Positions 50,220-59,913 of a DNA stretch of 64,000 nucleotides are shown piece by piece (position 1 is the stretch's first letter; every line of letters starts with the position of its first letter). The notes beneath the pieces are model-generated. The model was not told the DNA's origin, did no database searches, and saw only the letters and a program-made list of their open reading frames with translations. The stretch spans positions 62,001 to 126,000 of the forward strand of contig UQCQ01000002.1 of assembly GCA_900539595.1 (NCBI GenBank), given 5' to 3'. A program made the position numbers and the translations under genes. This DNA is from an uncultured Mollicutes bacterium (GTDB taxonomy: Bacteria; Bacillota_I; Bacilli_A; RFN20; CAG-826).

Positions 50220-53200
50220 TTAAGCAATCTTGGTATATCCGAAGGCTTGGGTGATTCCTTCCGTTTCAAATCCTTTACGGAGCTGAATGAGGTAAGTCGT
50301 ACCCGCGACAAGCGTCGCGTCCAAGGTATCGTCATCCGTGTAGATGCAGGTTCCTTGACGAGGGCTATACCCACAGTCGCTTCCTTCACCAAGTTTCTTC
50401 TTTCCTTTTTCATCCCAAAGGGTAAACGCCATATCTACGCCTTTATTTTTGGTTCCCCCTAATGAAACCGTATAGAGGCAATAAGTGCCGGAAGCAGGAA
50501 CGGTGAACGCATAATAGAGGGTTTGGTTCGCCTTCTGCTTCGGAGAAAGTTCGGATACAGTACGCGTTACTCCATCGTCCGTTCTTTCTTTGAAATCAAA
50601 GGAATAGGGGAATTCGGGAAGTAAGCCATTAGCAACCTTGTCCACGTGGCTGGCTGTCCCTTTTAACGTACCGGCTTGGGAAGAGGCAACCGTAATGGTA
50701 TACGTCATGCCGGGAATCGTTTGGAATTCCACATAATCCTCACTTAACAGGCGATCGGCAAGCGTCACGCGTTTGGTAACGTCTTCGCCTAAGAAGTTCT
50801 TTTCCGTGTACGTGTAATACAACGTGAAATTGGCTTTATCGTCTCCTGTTAAAGCAAGATGGACGTTTTTTTCTTCCGTGGCTTTGTAGGTGAAATATTG
50901 GGCGCCACGACGGGTTTGCAGCTCGAAATTTTGCGTGATGTCGAGATTTTTCGCCGTCTCTAACGTTTCGCCTTCGAGAATTTTTTCAAACCGGAAGATG
51001 CTGGATTCCTTGGCCTGGCTCGCCGCGGGGAGAGTCATATCGACCACATATTCCCCGACAGTCAAATGGAAGGTCGCGAAGAAATCGCTGGATTGTCCCG
51101 TATAGCCATTTTGAACCGGCTCAGATCCAGAACTTAGCGAATATTCTTTCGCATCCAACGCTTTTAAAGAACCATCTTCTTGGACTCGAGACGCTGAATT
51201 GAAGGAATAGGAGCCATTGCCCAAGGAATGGGGATAAAGACGATAATCCCCTTCTTCGGTTACCGAGAAACGAACATAGAAATGATCGGCCTTTTCTTTC
51301 TTTAGATAGGGGGTGAGATAGAGCTCTTGATTCAAGGAAATCGAAAGGGCGTTATTCACGCTTAACCCATCTTTTGTTTCGCCAGAAGTAACTAAACTTA
51401 AAGACGAAGTGGATCCTTGAGCCAAGAAACGAAGAATTTGGCCTTTGGTCAAATGGAGCCGCAACGTTTCTCCTGCAAAAGTCACTTGAGTGACGTTTTG
51501 ATTCTCATCTAAAAGGAAAACTTGTTTCAAAGACGCCGGGATTTTAGCTTCATAGAATCCTGCAAAGGGAGAGGTGGCCACGCTATATTTGCCGACCTCG
51601 GAAGCTTCGAGGCTAAATTCTCCTTCTAAAGAAGAAAGGGAATAAGGATAGGCAAAACGTTCGCCTTGAACATAGGAACGATAGCTTAGGGAGAAAAGAC
51701 TAGCGCCGCTGCCGACATAGCCTACCGCAACGATATAATCACCCGGTTCCATAATGGCTTCCGAGTCAAAACTCGTTCCATAATCGCCAAATCCATAATT
51801 GCCGCCCGTTTTCTTCGGTTCGGTTTTTTCGATCACGACGTTATCCGCTTCTCCTTTTGGATAGACTTTAATCGTCTTCGCGTATTCGTCGTTGCCACCG
51901 CTTAGCGTGAAGACGCAATCGCGTTTTTCCTCTAAGTGAATCAAATAGAAAGAGGTTTCTTTTCGGCAATCTACCGAAGCAACCACCCCTTCGGTTAAGG
52001 CAACGGCGCTAGATTCCGTAGTCCCGGGTTCCGGATCGGTTAAGTAAAAAGAAACGCTTTGATTCGCTTCCATCACTTCCCGTCCGCCGATAACAAAATA
52101 ATAGGTTTTATTCGCGAGGAAATGGAACGTCTTCTTTGAGGTGATCGCCCCGCTGAAGGAGCCAAATAGAACATAGGATCCGCCATCCTCTTGGGTATAA
52201 ATATCAAGGTTTACCGAATACATCCCCTGGATTTTTATTCCAATGGCCTTGTCCTCTTCTTTATGGGACGCATAAGAATAGAACTGACGTTGGAAATAGG
52301 TGCTTGTTGTCAAAGCCACTTCGCTTGTCCCTTGAATGGGTTTAGCTTCGCTGAACCAGTCTTGTTCTTGTTCCAAGCAATTCACGACCAATTTTCCATA
52401 GGCAGGATAAGACGTATCCGCATTCAAGCGGGCACGGACGGTAAAGCTTTGCCCGGGCTTAACAAAGACGCGGATGCCATATCCTCCTAAAAGGCGTTGG
52501 GCAGGATAGGTTTCGTAATCATTGGAATAAGAGGAATCCGTCCCAAACGGCACTTCTTTGCCGTTAGAATCATAAACATTGAAAGTACCGTTAAAGGAGG
52601 CGTAGCTTCCCGAGATATCCCGGTCGATTTCCGAGGCGCTTTTATCCACGAAAAGATAGATAAAATCTGCCTTTTCATCTTCATCTTTCTGGATGCGAAG
52701 GTATCCCGAATCATAACCGCGGCCCGTTTTAAACGTCAAGGATTCGTTAACCTTAATGTCTACGGGGCTTGCCAAAGTATAGCCAGGGCCTAGCTCTCTC
52801 CAACAAGCATAGAGATCGGTGTCTTTTGCAAAAGCCGATTCTAAATCCGCCTTTTCCCCTTTTCCATTTGGAGCGGTAAACCATCCTTCAAAAGCATAGC
52901 CTTCTTTGCTGGGGAAGCCTGGATCATCGATGAAGCCACCGCTTAAAACTTCCGCCTTTACGTCTTCGGTTTGGCCATGAAGTTCTCCGCCTTCGAGGTG
53001 GAAGGTAATGTGAGCGATTTCAGAATCGGAACAAAAAACATTTTGAATAAAGAAGCCGTTATTTTGGTTCTTTTTCGTCTTGAGCTTCAAGAATTCTTCT
53101 TTCGTTCCTTCGTAAACAATTTTCAAAGGTTCCGCCCCTTCGGCGAAAAAGCGCATCGGGAGGGATTCGACGGATTTGGATAAGCGGAGCAAGGGAAGGT

Positions 53201-54140
53201 GGCCCGAAGTCACGATCGTAGAAGCCGAAATCAAGTTTTTGGCTTCATAGACGATTTCGTCGAAGTCATTCCCTGCCCCAAAAGCTTCCGTTCCCAAAGA
53301 TTCCAAAGAGGAAGGAAGGGTGATCGAGCGAAGTTTCGGGGTGCCTTTAAAAGCATTTTGCTCGATGGAAAGAATGCTAGAAGGGATTTCGATGGATTCG
53401 AGTTCCACGCAGTCTTGGAAGGCTCCTTCATAGGAACTCGCCGTTCCCAATGCTTGGATATCGCCTTTATTCTCGGCGACCATGTCCTTTAATGCGTAGG
53501 CATAGGCAGGAACGATCGCTTTTTGAATCTTATTGTTCTTCTTATAAGCAGAATAAACGCCATTAACGGAAGTAAAAGCGACATTATCTTCACTTCGTTT
53601 AGCTTGGATCGCAAAAGGATTAAATACAGGGAAGATGGCCTTTACATCTCCGATTTCAAAGGAGAATTCCAACGTATCAAACCACGCTTCTTCTTGAACA
53701 TTTTCAAAGGTATAAGAAAGGTAATAAGAAGGTTCGAAATCCACCTCTTTATCCCAATAAATGGAGGAAGTATCAAATAGGCTCGAATAGGCAAATTCGA
53801 GTTCGGAAACCACGTGGAAGGATTCATTGCTTGAAGAAGAAACGACTTTGCCAGAAGCGGGCAAGCCATCTAATCCAACGAACAGGCGGATGTCCGCGCT
53901 TCCATTGCGTTGATCCAAAAAGCAGAAGCCTAAACGAGAAGAAAAACGGGTAAAGGTCGAGGTATCGCCAAAATAAGCTCGTTTCCCCGTTTGATCTTCT
54001 TCGATTTTGCTCGGTTCGCTGCTACTAGAAGAGGACGAGGAGCTAGAACTCGACTGACTTTCATTTCCTCCCCCACAAGAAGCGAGGGCCAAAGTGGAAA
54101 AAAGGAAGGTTAACGAATAGATACGAAGCGATTTTTTCAT
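50220..54140 (-). CDS. 1306-aa surface lipoprotein with LRR, B-repeat and PPC-like domains
   Basis: From ATG 54140, with GGAGGT about 8 bases upstream. The signal ends LASC (Cys22), followed by a run of 12 serines as a spacer. Domains in order: an N-terminal beta-rich region; BspA-type leucine-rich repeats (about 220-330) with blocks such as LESIEIPSSILSIEQNAF; a Listeria-Bacteroides InlB-type repeat (about 375-453) ending FEGWFTAPNGKGEKADLE and DLYACW; then several PPC-like beta-sandwich modules to the end, as in YFTYKATEEKNVHLALTG. BspA repeats and B-repeats occur in adhesins. I infer host or matrix binding. A terminator abuts its ribosome-binding site, so expression depends on read-through from the gene upstream. 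Confidence 0.85.
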   Translation of the reverse strand: MKKSLRIYSLTFLFSTLALASCGGGNESQSSSSSSSSSSSSEPSKIEEDQTGKRAYFGDTSTFTRFSSRLGFCFLDQRNGSADIRLFVGLDGLPASGKVVSSSSNESFHVVSELEFAYSSLFDTSSIYWDKEVDFEPSYYLSYTFENVQEEAWFDTLEFSFEIGDVKAIFPVFNPFAIQAKRSEDNVAFTSVNGVYSAYKKNNKIQKAIVPAYAYALKDMVAENKGDIQALGTASSYEGAFQDCVELESIEIPSSILSIEQNAFKGTPKLRSITLPSSLESLGTEAFGAGNDFDEIVYEAKNLISASTIVTSGHLPLLRLSKSVESLPMRFFAEGAEPLKIVYEGTKEEFLKLKTKKNQNNGFFIQNVFCSDSEIAHITFHLEGGELHGQTEDVKAEVLSGGFIDDPGFPSKEGYAFEGWFTAPNGKGEKADLESAFAKDTDLYACWRELGPGYTLASPVDIKVNESLTFKTGRGYDSGYLRIQKDEDEKADFIYLFVDKSASEIDRDISGSYASFNGTFNVYDSNGKEVPFGTDSSYSNDYETYPAQRLLGGYGIRVFVKPGQSFTVRARLNADTSYPAYGKLVVNCLEQEQDWFSEAKPIQGTSEVALTTSTYFQRQFYSYASHKEEDKAIGIKIQGMYSVNLDIYTQEDGGSYVLFGSFSGAITSKKTFHFLANKTYYFVIGGREVMEANQSVSFYLTDPEPGTTESSAVALTEGVVASVDCRKETSFYLIHLEEKRDCVFTLSGGNDEYAKTIKVYPKGEADNVVIEKTEPKKTGGNYGFGDYGTSFDSEAIMEPGDYIVAVGYVGSGASLFSLSYRSYVQGERFAYPYSLSSLEGEFSLEASEVGKYSVATSPFAGFYEAKIPASLKQVFLLDENQNVTQVTFAGETLRLHLTKGQILRFLAQGSTSSLSLVTSGETKDGLSVNNALSISLNQELYLTPYLKKEKADHFYVRFSVTEEGDYRLYPHSLGNGSYSFNSASRVQEDGSLKALDAKEYSLSSGSEPVQNGYTGQSSDFFATFHLTVGEYVVDMTLPAASQAKESSIFRFEKILEGETLETAKNLDITQNFELQTRRGAQYFTYKATEEKNVHLALTGDDKANFTLYYTYTEKNFLGEDVTKRVTLADRLLSEDYVEFQTIPGMTYTITVASSQAGTLKGTASHVDKVANGLLPEFPYSFDFKERTDDGVTRTVSELSPKQKANQTLYYAFTVPASGTYCLYTVSLGGTKNKGVDMAFTLWDEKGKKKLGEGSDCGYSPRQGTCIYTDDDTLDATLVAGTTYLIQLRKGFETEGITQAFGYTKIA

Positions 54141-54153
54141 AATAGATACCTCC

Positions 54154-54177
54154 AAAAAAGGGGCGCAGGGGCGCCCC
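54154..54177 (-). terminator. Strong terminator abutting the next ribosome-binding site
   Basis: On the minus strand GGGGCGC-CCCT-GCGCCCC, then TTTTTT running directly into GGAGG of the next gene. Seven GC pairs and a T-run make it a strong Rho-independent terminator, with only about 13 bases to the next ATG and no promoter between. Confidence 0.85.
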
Positions 54178-54190
54178 AAAGGATTTGAAA

Positions 54191-57100
54191 TTAAGCGGCG
54201 ACGCGGTTACAGATGACGTTGGTAGAAAGGTCACCGCTAAATTGAACGCTCAATTGGTCAAGGTCGGGATTATAGGTGAGCACGGCCGTAGCACCATCTC
54301 CCCCACCGAAAAGCTGACCAAATTCGCAGGTTAAGGAATTAGAGGAAAGCTCTCCGCTGACTTTAAGCGCGTTGATCGGAGTGGTTTGAACTCCATAAGT
54401 GAAGGAAACCGCTTTGTTTTTGGTGATTTTGAAGTGATAAACCGCCCCTCCGCTGATCGTTCCTTCAAATTCGCCGACCATCGTTGAAGTAACGACGGCT
54501 TTCTTCTTCTCATAAACCATCGTGGTCGTCACCGAGTCGGCATCAAAGCCGTTATCCGTGAAGCGAGTCCCCGACAATTTCGAAGTAGAGGGATCAAAAA
54601 TGAGGGTGTAGGTGTTCTTGCCAATATGGAAGACGACTTGCTCATTGACGTCATAATAATAGGAGAAGGTTTGAACCCCGCTAGAAGTCGTGAGGGTTCC
54701 CTTGTTATTTTCTCCCAAGGTTAAAAGGTTCGAAGTCTGAGCTCCGCCGGCTTTTTCGATATATTCCCCATAAATCTTGGAAGGATTCGGGTTTTCTTCC
54801 GCTAAAGTTGACATATCGACGAGGGCGGAATTTTCCACCAGGTACTTCTTGCCTTCGATTTCAATGCGCGACCCTTCTTCCAAAGAAGAAATCTTGATAT
54901 CGGCGCTAGCGATGTATTTGCCCTTAATAAAGGCGCGGTAGCTGCCATCTTCTAGCGCATAAACGTAGGTATTGTCCGCTTCTTTGGTTTCCGAGGTCGA
55001 CAAAGCCTGAACGACGCGCGTTTTGGCATTAGCGTAATGACGGCCCGTCGCGTTATAGAGTTCTCCTTTGGCTTCATCAAAAGTTAAGACGCCGCTAGGA
55101 ACATAGGCATAATTGGCGGTCACGATGTGATAGGAACCAATTTCGCGCAGCGATCCGCGGTCGGCGGGCAAATCGTTGTATTCTTCCGTATAAGCGCCGC
55201 TTTCTTTGACACGAGAACGATAACGAACGTTGCCGTTATTATCGATATCCATGCGCATTTGGCTATTCATCCCATAGAAATAATAGGATTGTGCAATCGC
55301 AAGTTTGCTGTAATCGGGAATGCCGGAATCCGTAGTGAAAATAAGCGATACGGACTTCTTTTCCGAATCCACGAACGTAAACGAAGCCGCTCCGCCACTG
55401 CAAGTGCCCGAACCGCTAACAAACTGCATGTTTTCGCTAAAGGTCAAAACGTATCTGCCATCGCTTCCTTTTTCATAGGTGAACGTCGATTGGCCCTTGG
55501 GGGTCTGGACATATCCCGATCCTCCTCCGAGGAAGAGGGTTTCTCCGCTACTAGATTTATAGTAGCCAAATTCTTTAACAATGGAGGCGTTGCTTCCTAA
55601 ATGAACGAAGTTGCAGACAGTTTGGAGGAAATCGAGTTGAATGACTTCCGATCCTTGGTTGGTGAGTCGGCCAAATAATTGGCCGGTGGATTCGCCTTCC
55701 ACCACAAGATGCGACCCATCGCTCCACCAAGTTAAATCTGTATCGATGAAACCCGTGTCCTCAAAGGCAAGACCGGTTCCATCCGCGTTGAAATAGAATA
55801 GCGGCATATTGGCTCCGCCATAGAAATAACCCGCGTATTTTGCCGAATAGAACCATCCGTCATAAACGTCCATCGACGTATTAACAGGCATGTAGGGGCG
55901 ATAACGATCTTCGCCGTTTTCATCATAAGCAATGCCGATTAGGTTATGGCCTTCGTAGGCATAGGGCTGATCCTTGAGGACCAAATTGGAGCCAAGATTC
56001 ACTTCGTAAACGGTCTTTTCGTCGGTCCCATTATTCGCATGGAGGGTAATCGTTCCTTTTTGGAGACGGTTTTTTGCCCAGGTTGCAAACACGTCCACGC
56101 GACGTGGGAAATGGCCTTCATTTAAGTCCCAAGCATAGGAATCAAAAGAATTCGCGTGAAAGAATTCTTTTTTCAAATCCTTCATTTCAATCGCTTTCCC
56201 CGACCCATATCCATAGGTAGAAGCCGTGGAAAGTTCATTGGAAGAAAGATAATAATTCTCGCGGTTCAAGCTTTTCTTGGAAGTACGTTCCATGTCGAAA
56301 CCGCCTTCCTCGTATTGGGTATAGCCCAAGATTTGCCCCGCGGAAATGTAGTCTTTAAAAGCTCCAGCACGCGAAGTTTTGATGCGTTTCGCCGCGACAA
56401 TATTGTGCATCATCGCCGTTTCCACCCCGCTATTGCCAACAAGCCCGCCGGCCACCGACATCGTTTCGCCAGCAAAAGTCGCTTCGACCAAATCAACGTT
56501 AACGATGGTATTCACAACAGAGCCGTTAAAATAAAGATAGCCAACTGCTCCTCCTGCTAGATTTGGAGCTTGGATAGAGGAAGAATGAATATAGGAATTG
56601 TTGAACCAGGTGTAGCCTTCGTTGAAATTGGTCCAAGTTTCGCCAACTAATCCTCCCGCGCATCCATTCGTCGTTTCAATCAAAAGATCGACGCTCGAAT
56701 CGATGCTATCCATGAGGACCGTCGTGCCCATCGTGGCATAGGTATGCCCCGTGACTCCGCCTGCCGAGACCGAATCCTGGTTGGAAGAAACGTTATCTTC
56801 CATATGGATTTTACCTTTGACGGTTAAATAACGGAGTTCCGTATTGACGGGGTTATCATAATCCTTCGGGGTTTCGATTTCGCCAGCAAAGATGCCACAA
56901 TATCCGCCCCGCTCCCCCGAAGCCGCCTCGATATTGCCGTCGACAACGAGGTTTTCGGCAACGCCGCTAAAATCGGCAAAAAGGCCGTAGCGATCCTCTT
57001 TTAGAGTCTCATCAATGACGTATTTAATCGTGTGGCCGTTGCCATTAATATGAGCAAAAACAGGCGCAGCTTTCGAGCCCAAAGGCTCATAATGACGAAT

Positions 57101-57364
57101 GGAAGTCAAATCTAAGTCCTTCTTGAGTTCCACGTAACGGATTTCTTTCCCCGTGATGAGGGGCTCAAGCTCTTCCCAATGGTCCGCGTTTAAAGGGACA
57201 TAGGGATTTTCCTTGGTTCCGTTTCCAAGCATATCGCCCGAATCGTCAATCGTAAAATCTTCGCTTCCGCTGGTGGAAGAGGAAGAATCTCCCCCTCCGC
57301 AAGAAACGAGTCCTAGAGCAAACAAACTGCTAAGACACAGCAAATGCATCGGAAAATGTTTCAT
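54191..57364 (-). CDS. 1057-aa beta-helix-type surface lipoprotein
   Basis: 1057 aa. Signal ends LVSC (Cys22), then GGG, Ser/Thr linker. The first half (about 50-420) has repeats of the beta-helix/GLUG kind: FAHINGNGHTIKYVID, NLVVDGNIEA, GGLVGETW, AGGLVGNSG, as in bacterial adhesins and IgA-protease-like proteins. A region around 430-480 (TITLHANNGTDEKTVYEVNL) resembles an InlB-type repeat. The second half has three or four related beta modules of about 80-90 residues with a GEYxxxxG start and a TFxYxxxxxGxYVLTF pattern. No catalytic motif. Likely a surface adhesin or scaffold. The GGAG ribosome-binding site lies in the 9-base gap after the upstream gene. Confidence 0.8.
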   Translation of the reverse strand: MKHFPMHLLCLSSLFALGLVSCGGGDSSSSTSGSEDFTIDDSGDMLGNGTKENPYVPLNADHWEELEPLITGKEIRYVELKKDLDLTSIRHYEPLGSKAAPVFAHINGNGHTIKYVIDETLKEDRYGLFADFSGVAENLVVDGNIEAASGERGGYCGIFAGEIETPKDYDNPVNTELRYLTVKGKIHMEDNVSSNQDSVSAGGVTGHTYATMGTTVLMDSIDSSVDLLIETTNGCAGGLVGETWTNFNEGYTWFNNSYIHSSSIQAPNLAGGAVGYLYFNGSVVNTIVNVDLVEATFAGETMSVAGGLVGNSGVETAMMHNIVAAKRIKTSRAGAFKDYISAGQILGYTQYEEGGFDMERTSKKSLNRENYYLSSNELSTASTYGYGSGKAIEMKDLKKEFFHANSFDSYAWDLNEGHFPRRVDVFATWAKNRLQKGTITLHANNGTDEKTVYEVNLGSNLVLKDQPYAYEGHNLIGIAYDENGEDRYRPYMPVNTSMDVYDGWFYSAKYAGYFYGGANMPLFYFNADGTGLAFEDTGFIDTDLTWWSDGSHLVVEGESTGQLFGRLTNQGSEVIQLDFLQTVCNFVHLGSNASIVKEFGYYKSSSGETLFLGGGSGYVQTPKGQSTFTYEKGSDGRYVLTFSENMQFVSGSGTCSGGAASFTFVDSEKKSVSLIFTTDSGIPDYSKLAIAQSYYFYGMNSQMRMDIDNNGNVRYRSRVKESGAYTEEYNDLPADRGSLREIGSYHIVTANYAYVPSGVLTFDEAKGELYNATGRHYANAKTRVVQALSTSETKEADNTYVYALEDGSYRAFIKGKYIASADIKISSLEEGSRIEIEGKKYLVENSALVDMSTLAEENPNPSKIYGEYIEKAGGAQTSNLLTLGENNKGTLTTSSGVQTFSYYYDVNEQVVFHIGKNTYTLIFDPSTSKLSGTRFTDNGFDADSVTTTMVYEKKKAVVTSTMVGEFEGTISGGAVYHFKITKNKAVSFTYGVQTTPINALKVSGELSSNSLTCEFGQLFGGGDGATAVLTYNPDLDQLSVQFSGDLSTNVICNRVAA

Positions 57365-57373
57365 AAACGCTCC

Positions 57374-58984
57374 TTATTCTGCGTTCGGATCAACTTTCAT
57401 GAACATATCGATAATTTCGTAATATCCAACCATGGCTTCCACGGAGACAATGCCGCTATATTCGCCCTTATCATCATTAAGAAGGCTGAATTTCAAGGCA
57501 ATTTCCGTGCCGTAGGTCGCTTCCGTCTTGTAGCAATAGGCATAGCCTTTGCCATCCAGCGTGCAAATGCCGTCATTGGTGAAGGAGGCATTCACGTAAG
57601 CCGTGAGTTGTTCCGCGGCCCAGGCAATCGCATCTTCTTTCGAAGCGATTTCCACGGATGCTCCCCAAGCAAAATAGATGCGGTCGCCAAGTCCATATTG
57701 AGCCAAGACGCTTTGATAGGTCGTCGTCATGTCTTCGCTTTCGACGGAGAGGATTTTTTCCGATCCGCCAAGGGCCGCATAATTCATATTGAGCTGGTAC
57801 TTGGTGTTCATCACGCCACTGTTCCAGGCAAGAAGTTGCTCGTTAGCCACGGCGAGGTCGCGGTACAAAACGCGTCCCATGACAACGATATAGGTGGTTT
57901 TGGAAGAATAGGTAACCACAACGGTTAGGGAAGCACTCTTGTAGGAAAGGTCACCTTCTTTGGCTTCGGAAGCCATGTTATATTGGGTCACGTAGGATCC
58001 GTCGGATTTCTTAACCAATTTGGCCTCGAATCCCGCATCGGTCAATTGCTTCGTATACGTTTTGACGAGGTTTTTGCCGGAATCCACGATTTGGAGGACT
58101 CCGTCATATACCGCTTCGTCATATTGGGCATCTACACCCGTGGGGAAGGGGAGGGCGGCTCCCGCTTCTTTGAAGGTGGCTAAATAAGAGGCGGCCGTAG
58201 ATTGGAAGGTGCTCGGGGCGGGGAGATAGTCGGGGGAGGCAAGATAGGTCGCAAGTTTGCCCGTCGGGGTGGTCGTACCCATCGCGGTGACGGTTCCGCG
58301 ATAATTCACGCGTCCTCCGTTATCGTCAACGAGTTCAATCGTGCAAACGATTTCGGCTAGGTCATCGCTGATAAATAAATCAAAGTCATTGGCCATCGAG
58401 GCATAGGAAGAACGAAGTCCAAGGACCGGAAGCCAATAGGAAGCCGCGGCCATCGCGTCCTTTGCGGTTGCCGAATCAAAATGATTGGCCTCTTCGGTGA
58501 GGGTATAAAGTTCGCGGTTCCCTAGCATGGCCGGTCCATAGGCGGAAAGTTCTTGAAGGCTTTTCCCTTGCCCTAAGGGCGAGCCGATGTTCACATCGCC
58601 TGATTCATCGAGAGTAAAGGCGAATGCTCCTTGCTCCCCGTTGATCAAAATGCCCGAATCCGCGAGGGTTTCTCCCGGATATTGGGTAGCATAGGCTTCT
58701 TTCATTTCCGGGGTGAAAGCCTGATACTGGGCCTTTTCGCCGAAGAAATAATAATCGGAGATATGCATCGTCTCCTTTTTGCTGATTTCTTCGACTTTGA
58801 TGGTCGCATTATTGGATTCGCATTTTTCAGCGAATTGAGCAAAGAGGGCCTCGGCTTTAATGGCGGCGGTATCTTCACTCGTCGTGGCCGAAGTCGTGGT
58901 GCTGGAAGCGGGGTTGTCCCCTCCTCCGCATGCAGCTAATAGAAGCGTGGCAACGCTAAGCGTCGCGAGCAATTTAGAATTCAC
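57374..58984 (-). CDS. Surface lipoprotein, first gene of the three-gene operon
   Basis: 536 aa from GTG 58984. That start is chosen because AAGGAG lies 9 bases upstream and the product begins with a short lipoprotein signal, lipobox LAAC (Cys19). A TTG nine codons earlier has no ribosome-binding site of its own. Body: Ser/Thr linker, then two mixed alpha-beta regions with similar patterns (AFTLDESGDVNIGSP, then TEATYGTEIALKFSLLNDDKGEYSG at the end). The family is not recognised. A near-consensus promoter (TTGACA, TATACT) lies upstream, so it drives this gene and, by read-through, the two larger lipoproteins. Confidence 0.75.
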   Translation of the reverse strand: MNSKLLATLSVATLLLAACGGGDNPASSTTTSATTSEDTAAIKAEALFAQFAEKCESNNATIKVEEISKKETMHISDYYFFGEKAQYQAFTPEMKEAYATQYPGETLADSGILINGEQGAFAFTLDESGDVNIGSPLGQGKSLQELSAYGPAMLGNRELYTLTEEANHFDSATAKDAMAAASYWLPVLGLRSSYASMANDFDLFISDDLAEIVCTIELVDDNGGRVNYRGTVTAMGTTTPTGKLATYLASPDYLPAPSTFQSTAASYLATFKEAGAALPFPTGVDAQYDEAVYDGVLQIVDSGKNLVKTYTKQLTDAGFEAKLVKKSDGSYVTQYNMASEAKEGDLSYKSASLTVVVTYSSKTTYIVVMGRVLYRDLAVANEQLLAWNSGVMNTKYQLNMNYAALGGSEKILSVESEDMTTTYQSVLAQYGLGDRIYFAWGASVEIASKEDAIAWAAEQLTAYVNASFTNDGICTLDGKGYAYCYKTEATYGTEIALKFSLLNDDKGEYSGIVSVEAMVGYYEIIDMFMKVDPNAE

Positions 58985-59018
58985 GATAAAGTACTCCTTT
59001 TTGGATGTCAACCGAACA

Positions 59019-59046
59019 AGTATAAAAGCAAACCCGTTTCTGTCAA
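59019..59046 (-). promoter_or_regulatory. Strong sigma-A promoter of the lipoprotein operon
   Basis: On the minus strand TTGACA (59046-59041), 16-base spacer, TATACT (59024-59019). The -35 box is perfect. The leader is about 28 bases and holds AAGGAG. Confidence 0.8.
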
Positions 59047-59082
59047 CCCTTCTTTAGAAGGAGGTAAAAAAAGGGGTTGGAT

Positions 59083-59108
59083 AAAAAAGCCGCCGCAAAA
59101 GCGACGGC
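59083..59108 (-). terminator. Rubrerythrin gene terminator
   Basis: On the minus strand GCCGTCGC-TTTT-GCGGCGGC, then TTTTTT. An 8-pair stem with one G-U pair. Confidence 0.85.
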
Positions 59109-59129
59109 CGATAACGTTAACGAACCGAA

Positions 59130-59669
59130 TCAATAATTCTTGACGGAAAGTTCGAAATAAGACTGCGGGTGGTTGCAAACCGGGCAAACCTTCGGGGCGA
59201 ATTTGCCGACGACGATATGTCCGCAGTTGCGGCATTTCCAAACCGCGACTTCCGGAGAGACGAAGACCACGCCTTCTTTGACGTTTTGAAGAAGCTTTTT
59301 GTAGCGTTCTTCGTGGGTTTTTTCGATTGCTGCAACCATGCGGAATTTGGCTGCGATTTCCTTGAATCCTTCTTTTTCGGCGATTTCGGCGAATTGCGGA
59401 TACATATCCGTCCATTCGTAGTTTTCTCCGCCGGCGGCCGCTTCGAGGTTTTCAACGGTGCTATGGATTTCTCCACCTTCGAGGTATTTGAACCAAAGTT
59501 TAGCGTGTTCTTTTTCGTTGTCAGCAGTTTCCAGGAACAAAGCAGCGATCTGCTCATATCCTTCCTTTTTGGCTTTGGAAGCGAAATAGGTGTATTTGTT
59601 GCGGGCTTGCGATTCACCGGCAAAAGCGGCTTGCAAGCATTTTTCAGTTTGAGATCCTTTTAATTCCAT
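59130..59669 (-). CDS. rbr: Rubrerythrin
   Basis: 179 aa from ATG 59669, with AGGAG 7 bases upstream. An earlier in-frame start adds 12 residues without a ribosome-binding site. Domain 1 is a four-helix bundle with the diiron ligands, in AAFAGESQARNKYTYFA, ETADNEKEHAKLW and AAIEKTHEERY. Domain 2 is a rubredoxin with WKCRNCGHI and CPVCNHP. It reduces hydrogen peroxide using electrons from rubredoxin partners and is typical of anaerobes. It has its own promoter and terminator. This supports an anaerobic or microaerophilic host. Confidence 0.96.
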   Translation of the reverse strand: MELKGSQTEKCLQAAFAGESQARNKYTYFASKAKKEGYEQIAALFLETADNEKEHAKLWFKYLEGGEIHSTVENLEAAAGGENYEWTDMYPQFAEIAEKEGFKEIAAKFRMVAAIEKTHEERYKKLLQNVKEGVVFVSPEVAVWKCRNCGHIVVGKFAPKVCPVCNHPQSYFELSVKNY

Positions 59670-59717
59670 TTTTATTCTCCTAAATGAGTTTGCCGTGTTT
59701 TTCACGACATGTCTTTA

Positions 59718-59745
59718 ATTATAGGGAGGAAAACGGAAATCACAA
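59718..59745 (-). promoter_or_regulatory. Rubrerythrin promoter
   Basis: On the minus strand TTGTGA (59745-59740), 16-base spacer, TATAAT (59723-59718). The leader is about 45 bases and holds AGGAG. A perfect 8-base palindrome GACATGTC lies in the leader at 59706-59713; I do not find a PerR box. Confidence 0.65.
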
Positions 59746-59819
59746 CTCGTTTGCTCCCTCTTTTTAGGGTTCCATTTACTAAATTGACACAAAATGAACA
59801 AATTTGTTTGGTTCAAGGC

Positions 59820-59849
59820 TTGACAAAATTTCGACGCGTTTTTTAATTG
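59820..59849 (+). promoter_or_regulatory. Promoter of the plus-strand lipoprotein pair
   Basis: TTGACA (59820-59825), 17-18 bases, then TTAATT/TAATTG (about 59843-59849). The -35 is perfect and the -10 weak. The leader would be about 85 bases. Confidence 0.5.
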
Positions 59850-59855
59850 CACCAT

Positions 59856-59913
59856 CCTTACCCTGAGAAACGCGGATTTTATTCGTTAGAACAAAGGCTT
59901 CGCGCGGGTAAGG
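59856..59913 (+). promoter_or_regulatory. Structured 5' leader (long-range stem)
   Basis: CCTTACCC (59856-59863) is perfectly complementary to GGGTAAGG (59906-59913). CGCG at 59871-59874 can pair with CGCG at 59901-59904 inside. The stem would lie 25 bases before the ATG and next to the ribosome-binding site GGAAAGGA. It may control translation. I do not recognise it as a known riboswitch. Confidence 0.35.

Noticed and set aside
59700..59760. PerR box at the rubrerythrin promoter
   Set aside because: No match to TTATAATNATTATAA; only the -10 box TATAAT is similar.
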